DNA of 64,000 nt from Pyralis farinalis (Eukaryota; Arthropoda; Insecta; Lepidoptera; Pyralidae). The notes under the pieces were generated by a model. It made no database searches and had not been told where the DNA came from. It saw nothing but the letters and a program-made list of their open reading frames with translations. Of this stretch, positions 10,584-21,563 are shown piece after piece. The position numbers were made by a program, and so were the translations under genes. How positions within the stretch are numbered: the first letter of the stretch is position 1; every line of letters starts with the position of its first letter. The DNA is taken from contig OX382273.1 in assembly GCA_947507595.1 (NCBI GenBank), forward strand, positions 11,963,880 to 12,027,879. Reading direction: 5' to 3'.

Positions 10584-10715
10584 GATTTATATAAATACTA
10601 AAACACGAATACAGTGGTACATTCCAGACAGGGACTAGAACCTTATTCACATACACAATTCGACCCAAATCGTTTGAGCTGTTTCCGAGACACTTTGAAT
10701 ATGTTTCTTTTTCTT

Positions 10716-10802
10716 CCGAACGTTATCCCGTCTTCTAATTCGGTTTAGTGGGGTCCGCTCTTCTTATGTGTGGTCACACGCCTTTCAAAAAATAATTTCT
10801 TG
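10716..10802 (-). mobile_element. S3 SINE fragment
   Basis: ACGTTATCCCGTCTTCTAAT and GTGGGGTCCGCT are followed, after an internal deletion, by GTCACACGCCTTTCAAAAAA and TTCTTGGATGT. This is the third S3 copy within 600 bp. Confidence 0.75.
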
Positions 10803-11104
10803 GATGTAACGGTATCTTCAGTAGACAAGTAGCTAATTAGGATTCTTAGTTTATGCTGTGTTTATGTTTATGCCATTATGTTTTTTGGTTTTTTTTATAA
10901 TATAAATTCATCTCTTATAAGTTTATTCCATGCCTATGTCCGACTCACACTTGACCACTTTTTATTAGAGGTTATGTGTATTTGATTTTTATTCAACTGT
11001 TTTTCATTTCATTTTTATAATGAACATCGTGCACAAATGAAGCAAGGAAAATTGAGCAGATCTCCATCTGAATTACGAAGTCCCTTTAAAATGCATGTAT
11101 ATAT
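10803..11104. other. Non-coding, AT-rich
   Basis: Nothing recognised. Confidence 0.4.
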
Positions 11105-11203
11105 ATTTTCACGCCAACTTCCTTGTGGGTTAGGCAGATAGAACCGAGCACCATAAGATGCGATTCTTGCATACCGTTGCTCACTTCTTTAACATTTATT
11201 TTA
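11105..11203 (-). mobile_element. RTE LINE 3' end, about 100 bp
   Basis: The plus strand reads TTCACGCCAACTTCC, GGTTAGGCAGATAGAACCGA and TCACTTCTTTAACATTTA, the complement of the RTE tail at 9346-9470. Confidence 0.75.
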
Positions 11204-12563
11204 AGTTTGCTTATCGCTCCCTTTAAAAATTAAGAATATTATGATTAACAATTCAAAAAAAAAATTGGCAATAACTGTGTGACTGTTTATCTATTCATAT
11301 AATGTGAAACCTATATACTCGTACTACGTAGAGATAATTTACGGCACATCGCAAGTTTAACAGCAACATATGGGGAAATACATTGATCATAGCGAGTAGC
11401 TCAAATTGTAAAATCTGGATATGATTATATCCAGATCCTATAAAATGGTTTGTACTCACACATCTTTCGAAAGTATCATAATGAAGTATTTAATTATGAT
11501 AGTACCAGAAAAAATACACACCATACCTAATTGTTGTTACTTTTATATTTATATGTAATTGGAAGTTTAAATTGTTGTCTAAAATTATGACAAAATAAAC
11601 ATACTCAAGTAGCAATTATGTTTGGTTGGTCTTACTTCATTTTACTTTACATCAAATATACGGACGATTCATTTCAATGCAGCCTAGTAATTAATAAATA
11701 TATAAATAATTGTAGGTGATAATAGTGTTGGAGATGCAATTTCAAAACATTGTAACTTCCAGCGTTTATTCGCTTTTATTGTGTTAATAAAATAAGCAAC
11801 AAAAGTAAACGCAACTACTTACACTTAGTATCATTTGCGATTGTAAAAGAATATTACTTAATAACATGCTGTAAGTATTAGGGTGTTTACATACACGCGA
11901 CTTTGAGTAGCGATTTGAAGTTTTCGAGGAATATTTGAGTAATCTGAATGTGTATGTTGCAGGAATATTATGAAGATAGGAAATTGACAAAATCACTAGG
12001 TGTTTTGATAAAGGAGGGTGTTAAAATCTCGCCATCTCTTTGAAATATCAAAGCAATGAAATAATAGTTATATTTTTTCAATCACAGTAACTACATATTA
12101 CTGTCTGTCATACCATTACTGTAACCTTCGCGTAAAAATACTAGAGCCATGGTACTTGCGCTGCTGATAATTACTCACTTGCATGAACACATAAACTCGG
12201 TCTGGTGGTTTTCTGTAAAGTAAAATACTTTTCCACTCAGGCTACTTACATACAAATGAAATTGTACCCAATCCATATTTTACGAAAACCTCGTTAGTTA
12301 ATTTGCAGGATACACAACTTGCAGTGGGTCAGTGAAGACGAGTGGGTCAATGGTAGGTATACCGGAAGTCGTGCTGTGTGTTCCCGAGTTGCGTCCTGTG
12401 ATGATTCACCTTTTCCCGCTTTCATACTCCACTAGGTAAGTCCCGTCTTCGTGAATGACTGTTAATTATGAGTACCTGGTATGCGACTCCTGGTATGCCT
12501 GAAAGACCACAAACCGTTAATGTGACTTTCGCCACGGTCGCCTGACTAGTGATCTTCTAGTGC
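11204..12563. other. Non-coding, nothing recognised
   Basis: Long AT-rich interval with no gene supported. The 70-codon minus-strand frame at 11784-11996 shows no motif. The stretch from 12300 to 12545 is less AT-rich but not recognised. Confidence 0.4.
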
Positions 12564-12817
12564 ATTTTTTTATACAACGTCGGGAGGCATACAAGCAAAC
12601 GGCCCACCTGATGTAAAGCGGTTGCCATAGCTAATGGACGCTTGCAATACAATTATGTATCGCTCGCGTGATGCCACCTCTGCTGCTAACACAGAAACTC
12701 TTTGGGAGCTTACTGGTGACCTCACTCACACGCAGGAACACAACAAACCTCCAGGGAGTTTGTTATTTGACTGCGGTTTTCTATGAGGTGAAGGAACATT
12801 CCCAGTTGGGCTGCTAC
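12564..12817 (-). mobile_element. S1 SINE body with tail
   Basis: The plus strand begins with the complement of the tail (TTTTTTTATACAACGTCGGG). It continues with GGCCCACCTGATGTAAAGCG, CACTCACACGCAGGAACACA and ACTGCGGTTTTCTATGAGG. The tRNA head is absent (5' truncated). Confidence 0.85.
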
Positions 12818-13472
12818 ACACAATTAGGCTTTGGCCAAAATTTGACATTGATTGTCAGTCTAGATATAGTGCAGGTGTTTGTCTGTTCTTCTATAGGAGT
12901 TGCCTGTCCGGGAGTTTGAGTAATGGGTATTAGATAGCTTTTGCCCTGTAGGTACATAAAAGTTGTCATAGATGACATCCGCTTCGACAGCATTGACAAC
13001 AACCTAATCTTGTTCTTAGCTCTGTTTCTACTAGTTCCTTGCATTTTGGTTTAATTTTTTTAGTAACTAAACAAGACAAGTTAGGATTTAATTATAATTA
13101 GGTATAGTTTTATAAGGAAGAAGGCAACGCATTGTTTTTCTTTTGTGTGAATATTCCCTTCTAGATCAAATATCCTAGGGAGATAATTAAATACCTATTA
13201 TTACCATATTCCTGCAACATTCACAAGTAGAATATGTTCCGCCTACCTTAATGCAAAAAAGTTAATAAACGTGGGTGGCGCGGGCAATGTTAAGATTAAA
13301 ATATTTATACAGCTGTAGGCAACGACGGGCTTCTATTAAAATCATCTAATTAAGAGCGATGAGCACTGGATCGCCATTAAGTTGTCAAACCATGAATAAA
13401 CTGCCGCAATTGGACCGGGTCAATCGGAAATCGATGGACACCTAATCGTTATCATTATTATACGATTGAAAA
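12818..13472. other. Non-coding, nothing recognised
   Basis: Short overlapping open frames on both strands (12814-13044) have no recognisable product. Confidence 0.4.
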
Positions 13473-13640
13473 GCGTCGTGGTAGAATGTCTAGCGATGTG
13501 TACAACATCAAGACTAGTGGGTTCGATTCCTGCATAAGACAAACATTTAAGTGCGTGAGCTAGCATATTTGTATGGTCTGGACATTCTAAATAAGTGTTT
13601 GTTTACAAAGTATTTACGTATTGCACACTTTGTGATGCAA
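13473..13640 (+). mobile_element. tRNA-headed SINE, degenerate, S2-like
   Basis: A-box-like GTCGTGGTAGAATGTCTAGC and B-box GTGGGTTCGATTCCTGC, then ACAAACATTTAAGTGCGTGA and TATGGTCTGGACATT. It continues with TTTACAAAGTATTTACGTAT, as in the S2 copy at 18744, but the rest of the S2 tail is not recognisable. Confidence 0.65.
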
Positions 13641-13814
13641 GTGTTTATTTTTAATGTCGTTAAAGCTTAAGGATACGTTTTCTTAACAAAAAAATCGTGC
13701 AAAAGGTAATTTCTGAAAAAAAATTGTAAATCTAGAAAAATACTGTTTAATGTTTGGAAAGATGAGAATTTGTCCAATAGTATTATGCTATTTGAATGAA
13801 CCAAGTTTCTTGTA
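13641..13814. other. Non-coding
   Basis: Nothing recognised. Confidence 0.35.
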
Positions 13815-13912
13815 GTGTAGGCAGAGAGAACCGAGTGCCTTTTTTAACATTCATAGCTCTTTTTATGCCTGCCTCTTTTCAGGTTTCTACGTCTCCTGAT
13901 GTCATCTTTTGT
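13815..13912 (-). mobile_element. RTE LINE 3' end, internally deleted
   Basis: GTGTAGGCAGAGAGAACCGA is followed after a deletion by TTTTTTAACATTCATAGCTC and CTCCTGATGTCATC, in the order seen in the 34.8-kb and 40.8-kb copies. Confidence 0.7.
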
Positions 13913-14689
13913 TCATATTAAGTATTTCTTGGTCATCATCTCCATATGTACCGTATCTAAATCGTCATTTTTTCCTCATACTCGTACTTTCTACATGTCT
14001 GAGCTTACGGAGTATACCATTTCTATCAATATTCTCTTTCAAAGCAGCTCTGTTCCTTTAATCATATTTGCGAAATTTTAACCGATATTGATAGTTCTTT
14101 CATTAATCGATTGAAAATATATGATATTAGAAAGCTCTTGCTATAAAAATATAAAATAATTATTCATTCGAGCTGATTAGGACTGAAAATCATATATCTT
14201 TATATCCAGCATAATATCAGAATATATTCACTATTATTTAAATACACAATCGTTTTATTTTTCCTAACATAATGCGGTCTAATTCAGAGTTATCTGTAAA
14301 TAAATGTTTGAATAATAAGTAACGTGTGGCTTTTATTAAAAAAAACTAATCAGTTATGCATAATTTTGGACCTGTCTTTATATCAGATTTCTTGCGCTTT
14401 TAACGAATTATTTATCGAACAGTTTTATGATGACGTTTATATCAATTCTATATCCGTCATTAAACAGCAATAATCATCCGATTTGATTAATTACAGATAT
14501 AAGCGATTAATGTTAATCGATTTTTATAAAGCATCTTTTCCTTCTTTCTAGTTCATCAAATTGCTGATTGCAGTCCGCTTCGATATTTTTTAAATATTAT
14601 TTTGCTTTTTTTCTCATACTGTTCATCTATAATTCATTAAAGATTTTGAAACATAGTAACCGACACTTTCTCTGTTGAAGACCACAAAA
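13913..14689. other. Non-coding, AT-rich
   Basis: No gene or repeat copy identified. Confidence 0.4.
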
Positions 14690-14990
14690 GATGAAGAGAG
14701 TGGATCGATCAAAATGCGTTCTCCCCCGATACGCAGGTGCAAAATACAGAAATATCCTAGGACTAACGCCACGCCGACATTGTGCCTCTTAAGAAATCTC
14801 TGGAGCAAGCAATGGCTAAATTACCCATGGAAACAGTGCGTAAATCCATAGACTCGTGACCAGATAGATTAAAGGCCTGTATCAAAGCTAAAAGGTGGCC
14901 ATTTCGAATAGCCTCTGGTGGAAGAAATTGTTTACACCACGAGGAGTACAAAAAACAATTGTCACGTAAAAGAGCCCTCTTGAAATAAAC
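14690..14990 (+). pseudogene. maT-like mariner relic with large internal deletion
   Basis: 14692-14760 reads AGAGTGGATCGATCAAAATG and CGATACGCAGGTGCAAAATA, matching the copies at 4930 (complement) and 60469. That segment encodes VDRSKCVLPRYAGAKYRNIL. It jumps directly to the transposase C-terminus: KKSLEQAMAKLPMETVRKSI, then DS, an in-frame stop (TGA at 14858-14860) where a Trp is expected, and PDRLKACIKAK. The catalytic core between is gone. This is an internally deleted derivative. The C-terminal identification rests on recalled relatives in which SIDxWPxRLKACIxAKGGHFE ends the protein. Confidence 0.7.
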
Positions 14991-15233
14991 AACCTTAAAT
15001 TTAACATAAACAAAAGTACCTGTAACCTTTGTATAATCTCTGATTTACTTTTTAATCGAGAGCATGCTTAACTTTTATTATTCCTTTGATCGAAGGATAC
15101 AAACGTTGTCCGTTTTGTGACCGTTTGGAGCGTGTTCGAGTTTTATGGGCGCATAAATATCAGTGGACGGGCCTCATCGCGGTTCGCGTTGGTAGACTCG
15201 CGCGCATGTCCCCTACCATATGCTCGATCTGAA
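14991..15233. other. Non-coding
   Basis: The 80-codon frame from 15117 runs through the palindrome at 15234 and shows no motif. Confidence 0.35.
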
Positions 15234-15275
15234 TATAAAATACTCATATATATTTATTTATATGAGTATTTTATA
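15234..15275. repeat. Perfect 17-bp palindrome, 8-nt loop
   Basis: TATAAAATACTCATATA at 15234-15250 is exactly complementary to 15259-15275. Confidence 0.9.
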
Positions 15276-15380
15276 GCAACTAGATGCAAGCGACAATTGT
15301 ACTTACGGGAAGTTTCGTTTATCAAATTTAGTCCAGGCTTCCTTCCTTTACCCAGGTAAAAATGTAGAGCGACGATATAT

Positions 15381-15642
15381 AGGTAGGGCGCATCAAAGCA
15401 GCCCGTCTGGGGAAACACCTCCACCTCACAGAAAACCGTAGCCAAATAACAACTCCCTACAGGGTTGTTGTATTCCTGCGTGTGAGTGAGGTCACCAGTG
15501 CTCCTAAGGAGTTGCTGTGTAAGCAGCAGAGAAGGCATCGTGCGAGTGATACTTAATTTATTACCAGCGTTAATAGGCTACGGTAACTGATTTACATCAG
15601 GTGGGCCGTATGCTTAAATGCCTCCCGACGTTGTATAAAAAA
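15381..15642 (+). mobile_element. S1 SINE body with tail
   Basis: AGGTAGGGCGCATCAAAGCA, CACCTCACAGAAAACCGTAG, GGAGTTGCTGTGTAAGCAGC and CATCAGGTGGGCCGTATGC, ending CCCGACGTTGTATAAAAAA. The tRNA head is truncated. An S3 fragment starts about 28 bp further on. Confidence 0.9.
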
Positions 15643-15669
15643 TACAAATATAAGCTCTCATCTTGTACC

Positions 15670-15768
15670 TTCTTCTTCCTAGAGTTATCCGTTACCTAAG
15701 TCTAAGGGTTTGGGGAGGATACTGATTTATATAAAGCGACTGCCACAAGTCCTCCATGAGCTGAACCG
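15670..15768 (-). mobile_element. S3 SINE fragment
   Basis: CTTCTTCTTCCTAGAGTTAT, CCTAAGTCTAAGGGTTTGG, AAAGCGACTGCC and CCTCCATGAGC in antisense order. Confidence 0.75.
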
Positions 15769-16193
15769 ATCTTGATGACATTTTTAGGAAATCCTCAGAT
15801 TAATCCAGCGAGTAATCCTGTGAAGTTTGGTAGCGATCATACCATCCATGCCAGTTAAACTAAGGCGGGTCGCTATTGATAAATACTAGTTGTCGAAATG
15901 TGATCGTAATTCATAGACTTGTTAAGATTGAATTTCATCTATAATTTCACATATGTACGGGATAAGCCGACACAGTTTCTACTGTCAGCCATTTCCGCAG
16001 CTATAGACGGTTATGGAGTTAATTAGTCAATTCGAATCAGCACATGTAAAGCACTGACTCGAGCTCCCGCATATCATATTGCCATATCAATAAAATCCAT
16101 TCTACTCTCATTACCAATGTGGTTATCACTTACATATATCAATTAAAGCTGCAATCCAGCAAACCAGCAAACGCAGCAGCGAGCCGTACACTA
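15769..16193. other. Non-coding
   Basis: Nothing recognised. Confidence 0.4.
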
Positions 16194-16348
16194 TAGTACA
16201 CTTACATCGCACAACACTGTTTGCTGTGTTTATATTTGTTATGTTATGCTTAGTTTTGTATATATGTTTTGCTGTGTATATGTTTGTTGTTCAGTGTTGT
16301 GTTGTGTACGAATAAATGTTTTTCTTTCTTTCTTTCTTTCTAGTACAC
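16194..16348 (+). mobile_element. 139-bp 5'-truncated retroposon with 8-bp target duplication
   Basis: TAGTACAC at 16194-16201 is repeated at 16341-16348. The 139 bp between end in GAATAAATG (a polyadenylation-like signal), a T run and a TTTC microsatellite. A tail of simple repeats plus a target-site duplication is the signature of target-primed insertion of a LINE or SINE 3' end. The family is not recognised. Confidence 0.75.
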
Positions 16349-16450
16349 ATAAATGTCTTCCTTCTACACTTCTCTATGAATCCTAGCGGGACATGCCACT
16401 AAATTCGTGTTTTCGGATTTATGTACATATTTATCACTTGGTCTAATTCA

Positions 16451-16577
16451 CGTGCATGAGAAGAGCAATAAATGTTAAAGAAGCGAGTGAGATATGTAAG
16501 GATCGAGTCACGTGGCGCTCGGTTCTCTCTGCCTACCCCGCAAGGGATTTGGCGTGAAGTTATAGATAGATAAATAG
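16451..16577 (+). mobile_element. RTE LINE 3' end, about 125 bp
   Basis: GTGCATGAGAAGAGCAATAA, AAAGAAGCGAGTGAGATATG, CTCGGTTCTCTCTGCCTACC and GCAAGGGATTTGGCGTGAAG, ending in AGATAGATAAATA. It matches the C-terminal codons and tail of the 8766-9472 fragment. Confidence 0.85.
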
Positions 16578-17446
16578 CATTATCTCTCTTTATCGACTCG
16601 ACTTAACTCGATTGTCTTAGATTTTAGATTGTTTCGTAGTAAGGCTGCAGCCGCAGGCAGACAAACCGGTCGTAATTTTTGTTTGCCGGCCGGTGAACAA
16701 TTTCGGTAAATTTGTTTGCTTGTACCAACTTTTGTTTAAACATTAGCATCGGCGAAGTTATGGTTGCGATCCTTCATAATTATGATTGTCATGCAACATG
16801 CACTTTACTTAGGATAAAAAATTGCGATTATTTGTTTTGTGCTCGTTGTATTGTGGCTACTTTGAATTCATATATTTAAGTGGAGATAATTTTAAGTTAC
16901 GTAACATCAAATACTAACACTAAAAATTATCTTCAGTTTAATATGTCAACTAACAAAAAACTACCATATATATATGCTATGCTAAATTACTTGGCTAAAC
17001 GCCCTGAAATACATATTAAGCAACAAATCATGGTTGTCATACAATTTTACGTACCTAAACAAAATTTTAAATAGTCGCTGATGAAAATATCCCTTTGGTG
17101 TACTAAACAACAGACGATCTCAAAGAATGAATACGAACTCCTATCACAAAGAAGACTAAATCTACCAAAACATCAATCATCAACAGTCAGTACATCACCA
17201 TACCCTACCCACAACTGGATGTTTTCTGGATATGTTAGTGTTTTTCCACCATATGCGATACCAGCTTTCATTTAGATGACGCAAAACGACCCATCTTCCG
17301 ACATGCGATGTTCATTCTAGTAAATTTTACCTATATCACACATCCTTGTATTCAACATAGGTGCATTTTTTTTATTTTGGATGATAAATGATTAAAATAT
17401 ATATCTACTAGTGAGTAGTTATGAATATTAACAAGTGTACCCAAAG
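16578..17446. other. Non-coding, two short open frames without motif
   Basis: Plus-strand frames of 64 codons each (16880-17074 and 17081-17275) lie in tandem. Neither resembles a known domain, and their composition matches the AT-rich background. Confidence 0.35.
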
Positions 17447-17641
17447 ATAGGTTAGGCACAGTCCGATTGGGGTTGTATTTCACAGAAAATAACAATTCCC
17501 TGGAAGGTTGTGTTCCTGCAAGTGAGTGAGATTATCATATGAGTAGTTTCCTATATGAGTAGGCATAGGTTACGGTTACTTGACTATACATCAGGTAGGC
17601 CGAATGCTTGTACGCCGTCAACGTTCTCCAAAAAAAAAAAC
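17447..17641 (+). mobile_element. S1 SINE body, degenerate
   Basis: GGTTAGGCACAGTCCGATTG, AGAAAATAACAATTCCCTGG, GGTTGTGTTCCTGCAAGTGA and TACATCAGGTAGGCCGAATG, with a poly(A) end. Internal deletions are present. Confidence 0.75.
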
Positions 17642-17670
17642 GTTGGTTTTTGTTCGACCACAATCACATT

Positions 17671-17770
17671 ACTTCTTCTTCCGCGTTATCCCGTTCCCTG
17701 ATCAATTAGGATTGGTGGGGTCCGCTGCCTAGGCCTAAGGATTTGGCGAGGACTGATTTTTACATGGAGG
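17671..17770 (-). mobile_element. S3 SINE fragment fused to S1
   Basis: CTTCTTCTTCCGCGTTATCC, GGATTGGTGGGGTCCGCTGC and CCTAAGGATTTGGCG, stopping after TTTTTACATGGAGGA. The next base begins S1 body sequence. Confidence 0.8.
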
Positions 17771-17875
17771 ATTCCACCTTTGCTGCTAACACGGCAACTC
17801 CTTAGGAGCTCACTGGGAATCTCACTCACACCCAAGAACATAACAACCTTCTAGGGAGCTGTCATTTGGCTGCGG
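17771..17875 (-). mobile_element. S1 SINE body fragment
   Basis: TTTGCTGCTAACACGGCAAC, CTCCTTAGGAGCTCACTGG, CATAACAACCTTCTAGGGAG and CATTTGGCTGCGG, the complement of the middle of the S1 body. Confidence 0.8.
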
Positions 17876-18569
17876 AATGTAACACCGCACCGGTATGAAC
17901 GTTAATACCGCAATGTAAACATCGTCACACGCCGCACCGCATTACGTACTTTGCGCTATCATTTGTAACGACATCTCGATAAAATAATCATTTAAACAGT
18001 TTTGTAAACGTTTTTTCTTTGACCTTTAAAGGTTTGGCTCCGTTTTCACGGTCTGATTCTCGCTCGATACAAGTTGTGGCTTCAAATGATGTATTGTAGT
18101 TAGTGTCCCACGCATCTTTATACTTAATATCAGATCGAGTTTGAGAATTAGCCATCCATCATTTAATGATAATGATATTTGACGGCCTCTTATGATTACG
18201 TTCCCGATAAATTGTAAATAGCCTGAGATGGTTTGGACGAGTCGCTACTTACAGTTATGTAGTGATCGATTGTATATTGCTGGATGACTAGCCTGATACA
18301 TAGTTCCTAGCACCGAAAGACCTACTTGATATGCTAGTGATATCCTATCTAGGCTTCTTATCTCATTAAGTACAGGTCTGAATCTCTTGCCATTGTTGTC
18401 GCTGAGGTTATGAATTCATCATATTTTTAATTCGTCTGTATTACCAAATATTATGACCCGTAATTTCGTTGTTATCTATAATAGGTATATAATATTAAAG
18501 GTTCATGCAGTTTATTTTAATTAAGTTGTAAATTTAAAAAAATGCTAATTATAATGTATGTACGATATG
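17876..18569. other. Non-coding
   Basis: Nothing recognised. Confidence 0.4.
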
Positions 18570-18710
18570 ATCACGCCTTGCGGGGTAGACACCCTCTGTC
18601 GACATGCGGTCCTTACATACTTCACTAGCTTATTTAATATTCGTAGTTATTTTCATATACGCTCGATTCCTTTGGCGCCCGCCATCACCTTCTAATAAAA
18701 CACGATCAGT
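18570..18710 (-). mobile_element. RTE LINE 3' end, about 140 bp
   Basis: TCACGCCTTGCGGGGTAGAC, ATGCGGTCCTTACATACTTC, CTTATTTAATATTCGTAG and GCGCCCGCCATCACCTTCTA. It is the antisense of the RTE tail, extending somewhat further into the ORF than most copies. Confidence 0.75.
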
Positions 18711-18743
18711 TGGTTGGTGAGTTTTGGTCTCACTTCATTAATT

Positions 18744-19030
18744 TGACGAGCTCGGTGGCGCAGTGGTGAAACGCGTTGTTACACTACTTTGACCCCAACG
18801 CTCGTGGGTTCGATTCCCACACAGTACAAACATTTGTTTGCATGAACATGTATGTTTATCTTGGTCTGGGTATTTTCTATGTATGATAAGTATGTATTTA
18901 CAAAAAAAAAAATATTTACGTATGTTTATCAGTTGTCTAGTACCCATAACACAACCTTGGCTTACTTTGGGGCTAAATGGCGCTGTGTAATTTGTCGGAC
19001 AATATTTATTAATTTATATTTATTTCACAA
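18744..19030 (+). mobile_element. S2 SINE, full length with tRNA-like head
   Basis: Starts TGACGAGCTCGGTGGCGCAG (A box inside 18750-18766), B box GGGTTCGATTCCC at 18806-18818, then ACATTTGTTTGCATGAACAT and CTTGGTCTGGGTATTTTCTA. After an A-rich linker comes a different tail from S1: CAGTTGTCTAGTACCCATAA, TTGGCTTACTTTGGGGCTAA and TGGCGCTGTGTAATTTGTC, ending near AATATTTATT. The head is shared with S1; the tail is shared with 59092-59359. Confidence 0.85.
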
Positions 19031-19276
19031 AGGCATTCTAACGAAATACAGATATCCATAGTCATAGTAACATATAAGAAAATAGTTTTTGATTTCTATT
19101 GGTGATTTTTGATGGCAGACTTTACTGGTGTTATATCTCTAGAAAAATAGGATAATGTATCTAGCTTTTTTTAAGTCACCAAAAATCCTACACAGTTAAA
19201 TTTAGTTAAACTGTCGGATGTTTTTTCAACTACAGGTTATTATGTGTATTTTGCTATATATAATATTATATACAAG

Positions 19277-19531
19277 GTTGGAGCGGATTAAAGCAGCCCG
19301 TCTGAAAAAGCCGCTCTACCTCACAGAAAACTGCAGCCAAATTATAGCATCCTGGCCGTTTGTTGTGCTCCTGTGACTGAGCCAGGTTACCAGTAAGTTC
19401 CCAAGGAGTTGCTGTGTTAGCAGCAGAGGCGAATGATACTTAATGTGTTGCAAGTTTCATACTACGGATAACCTGTTTACATCAGGTGAGCCGTATGCTT
19501 ATATGTCTCCTGACGTACCTAGTATAAAAAA
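19277..19531 (+). mobile_element. S1 SINE body with tail
   Basis: GGAGCGGATTAAAGCAGCCC, CACAGAAAACTGCAGCCAAA, GTTCCCAAGGAGTTGCTGTG and TTACATCAGGTGAGCCGTAT, ending ACCTAGTATAAAAAA. Confidence 0.85.
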
Positions 19532-19958
19532 TATATATTTTGTGTAGCCCTCAGTTCAGTATTAAGACTCGTACTATACCGGTCTTCATTTATTTGCTAT
19601 ATATTTTACCACGTTGTCCAATTACATATATTTAAAGTCATACACAGTCATGTTCGCTGTTTGCTGTTAACAAATAAATTTGTAGACCACCTCGATGTTC
19701 AATGGTCAACATGTCAGCGGATGCAGGCTTTAATTCTTGCTGCAGTTAAAAATGTACACATTATGCAACTATTTCCGTGGGTCAATGTGTTATTTCTTTG
19801 ACATTATGGGTGTTCTAAACTGGGACAAATAAAACAAAGTATGAACCGAACAGTTGTGCTTTTATCTAGAGATTTTTTCCGTAGTATGTTCACAGGTACA
19901 TAATGCTTCATAATTAACTTTACGTTTCACAAATAAATAACATAATCGCACTACCATC
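19532..19958. other. Non-coding
   Basis: Nothing recognised. Confidence 0.4.
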
Positions 19959-20234
19959 GAGGCAGGCGGGACGGCTGAGGCGGCCGAACATTTAAAAATT
20001 AATAAATACAGGGGTCTTGGCTCGGAGTACAACTTTGTTCCTTTCGGAGTAGAGACCCTTGGTCCGTGGGGTCCAGGCGCGCAGTCGCTTTTTCAAGAAC
20101 TAGCGAGACATCTGATCGACGTCACGGGCGACCAAAGAGCTTGTAGCTTTCTCGCTCAGCGCATTAGTATTGCGATTTAGCGCGGAAATGCTGACAGCAT
20201 CGTTGGTACAATGCCGCGGGGGCCGCACTTTTAG
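19959..20234 (+). pseudogene. LINE ORF2 C-terminal remnant
   Basis: In the frame starting at 19959 the sequence encodes TAEAAEHLKINKYRGLGSEY and FVPFGVETLGPWGPGAQSLF. These are followed by ELARHLIDVTGDQRACSFLA, then QRISIAI, a TAG, RGNADSIVGTMPRGPHF and TAG at 20232-20234. The pattern FVPF-ETxG-GDxRA-FLxQRISIAIQRGNA is one I recall from the C-termini of several insect LINE reverse transcriptases. The internal TAG sits where Gln (CAG) is usual. Composition is much more GC-rich than the flanks, as expected for transferred LINE coding sequence. The upstream end is a 5' truncation near 19955. Confidence 0.7.
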
Positions 20235-20547
20235 ATTTATTTTAGGTTATTACTATTATTTTAGATTTATTAAATTTTAGATGTAATTTAGTTTTAGTTT
20301 TATTGTGTATTTATTTAATTTTAGTTAAGTAATTTATATATTGTATCATTCTGGAATTAATAACATAATTAATATGTATGTGTATTGTATATATGAATAA
20401 TAGTTTCTATTTTAACATTTATTACTACCTCGTTACTCGCCTACCAAGGGTCAATTAGACACTCAAAGATTGACTGGAATACACTCCTTATAAGAATAAG
20501 TTTTTCAATATTATTTTATGCACAATAAAGATATAACAAACAAACAA
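20235..20547 (+). mobile_element. 3' untranslated region of the same LINE
   Basis: An AT-rich TTTTAGATTTATT-type tract follows the stop and runs to GCACAATAAAGATATAACAA and an AAAC repeat, compatible with a LINE 3' terminus with polyadenylation signal. Confidence 0.55.
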
Positions 20548-21284
20548 ACGTCGCCTAATAGTTTACTGAATTGAATCTTTGTAACTCAGAAACATATGTC
20601 TACACTTTTTATACCATTAGGCACGTGCTCTGTCTGATGGTAACGTTACCGTAGCCTATGGACCGTTGTCACGTCAGAGACCCTGTCAAAACATCATCGC
20701 GTCCATTTTGAAGAACCTCATACAGTAGTCTGTAGTAGTCTATACATACATACATGCATTTTTTCTACGCAAAAAATATCTTATGTAATAATTTTAAGAA
20801 GTGCCTACAACTCATCATTTGTCGTTCAAAACTAAGTCTTTTCTATTGAGTGGAGTGGTCGTAGAACACACATCCGCACCACGCAGATTGCTAAGCTCAA
20901 TATACTACACCAGTACCTATGTATGTTTTTAAGTTTTTGTTGTCGCTACTTAGGTAGCAATTACATGGTCCGAGTGGTGCAGCTACTGTAGTCTGTATTT
21001 CATTATTACGTAAACAATATGGCAGAGTGCATTTATAATTAGAAATGTTTACACCAGCCTAGTAACAAACAAGTTTTTGTTTGTGATGAAATACTTTTTC
21101 TATATATACAAAAGAGTAACGTAACTGACTGAGAGGCAATACACAAACTGCTAAAATTAGGACTTCAAATTGAGACATAATCTTCGTTTCGTTCCTGAGG
21201 AATGGATTCAGAGACAATTTTGACCATTTGTAATTTTGATGTTTATAGGGGCAGGTATGAATAGTATCAAATATAGTTTTTTAG
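20548..21284. other. Non-coding with a small repeat-tail fragment
   Basis: 20630-20720 (TGATGGTAACGTTACCGTAG, CCTATGGACCGTTG) resembles the generic 3' portion found in S1 and related repeats. Otherwise nothing recognised. Confidence 0.35.
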
Positions 21285-21563
21285 TTTTTTATACAACGTC
21301 GGACGACATATAAGCATACGACCCACCTGATGTAAAGCGGTTACCGTAGCTTGTAATACATTAAGTATCACTCGCGCGATGCCTCCTCTGCTACGTCGAG
21401 TAATACAGCTACTCCTTAGGAGCTTACTGCTGACCTCGCTCACACGTAGAAACACAGCAACCCTCTAGGGAGTTGTTACTTGGTTGCAATTGTCTGTGAG
21501 CTGTACCTCCGTACTTACCCCAGACGTTTACCCCACTGCTTTGATGCGCCCTACCTCTCTTAA
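21285..21563 (-). mobile_element. S1 SINE body with tail
   Basis: TTTTTTATACAACGTCGGAC, CCACCTGATGTAAAGCGGTT, CTCCTTAGGAGCTTACTGC, CCCTCTAGGGAGTTGTTACT and TTTGATGCGCCCTACCTCTC. Complete apart from the tRNA head. Confidence 0.9.

Noticed and set aside
18744..18818. A tRNA gene at the A-box/B-box pair (also at 48771, 60018 and others)
   Set aside because: The regions do not fold into a full cloverleaf with a matching acceptor stem and are followed by SINE bodies in many copies.
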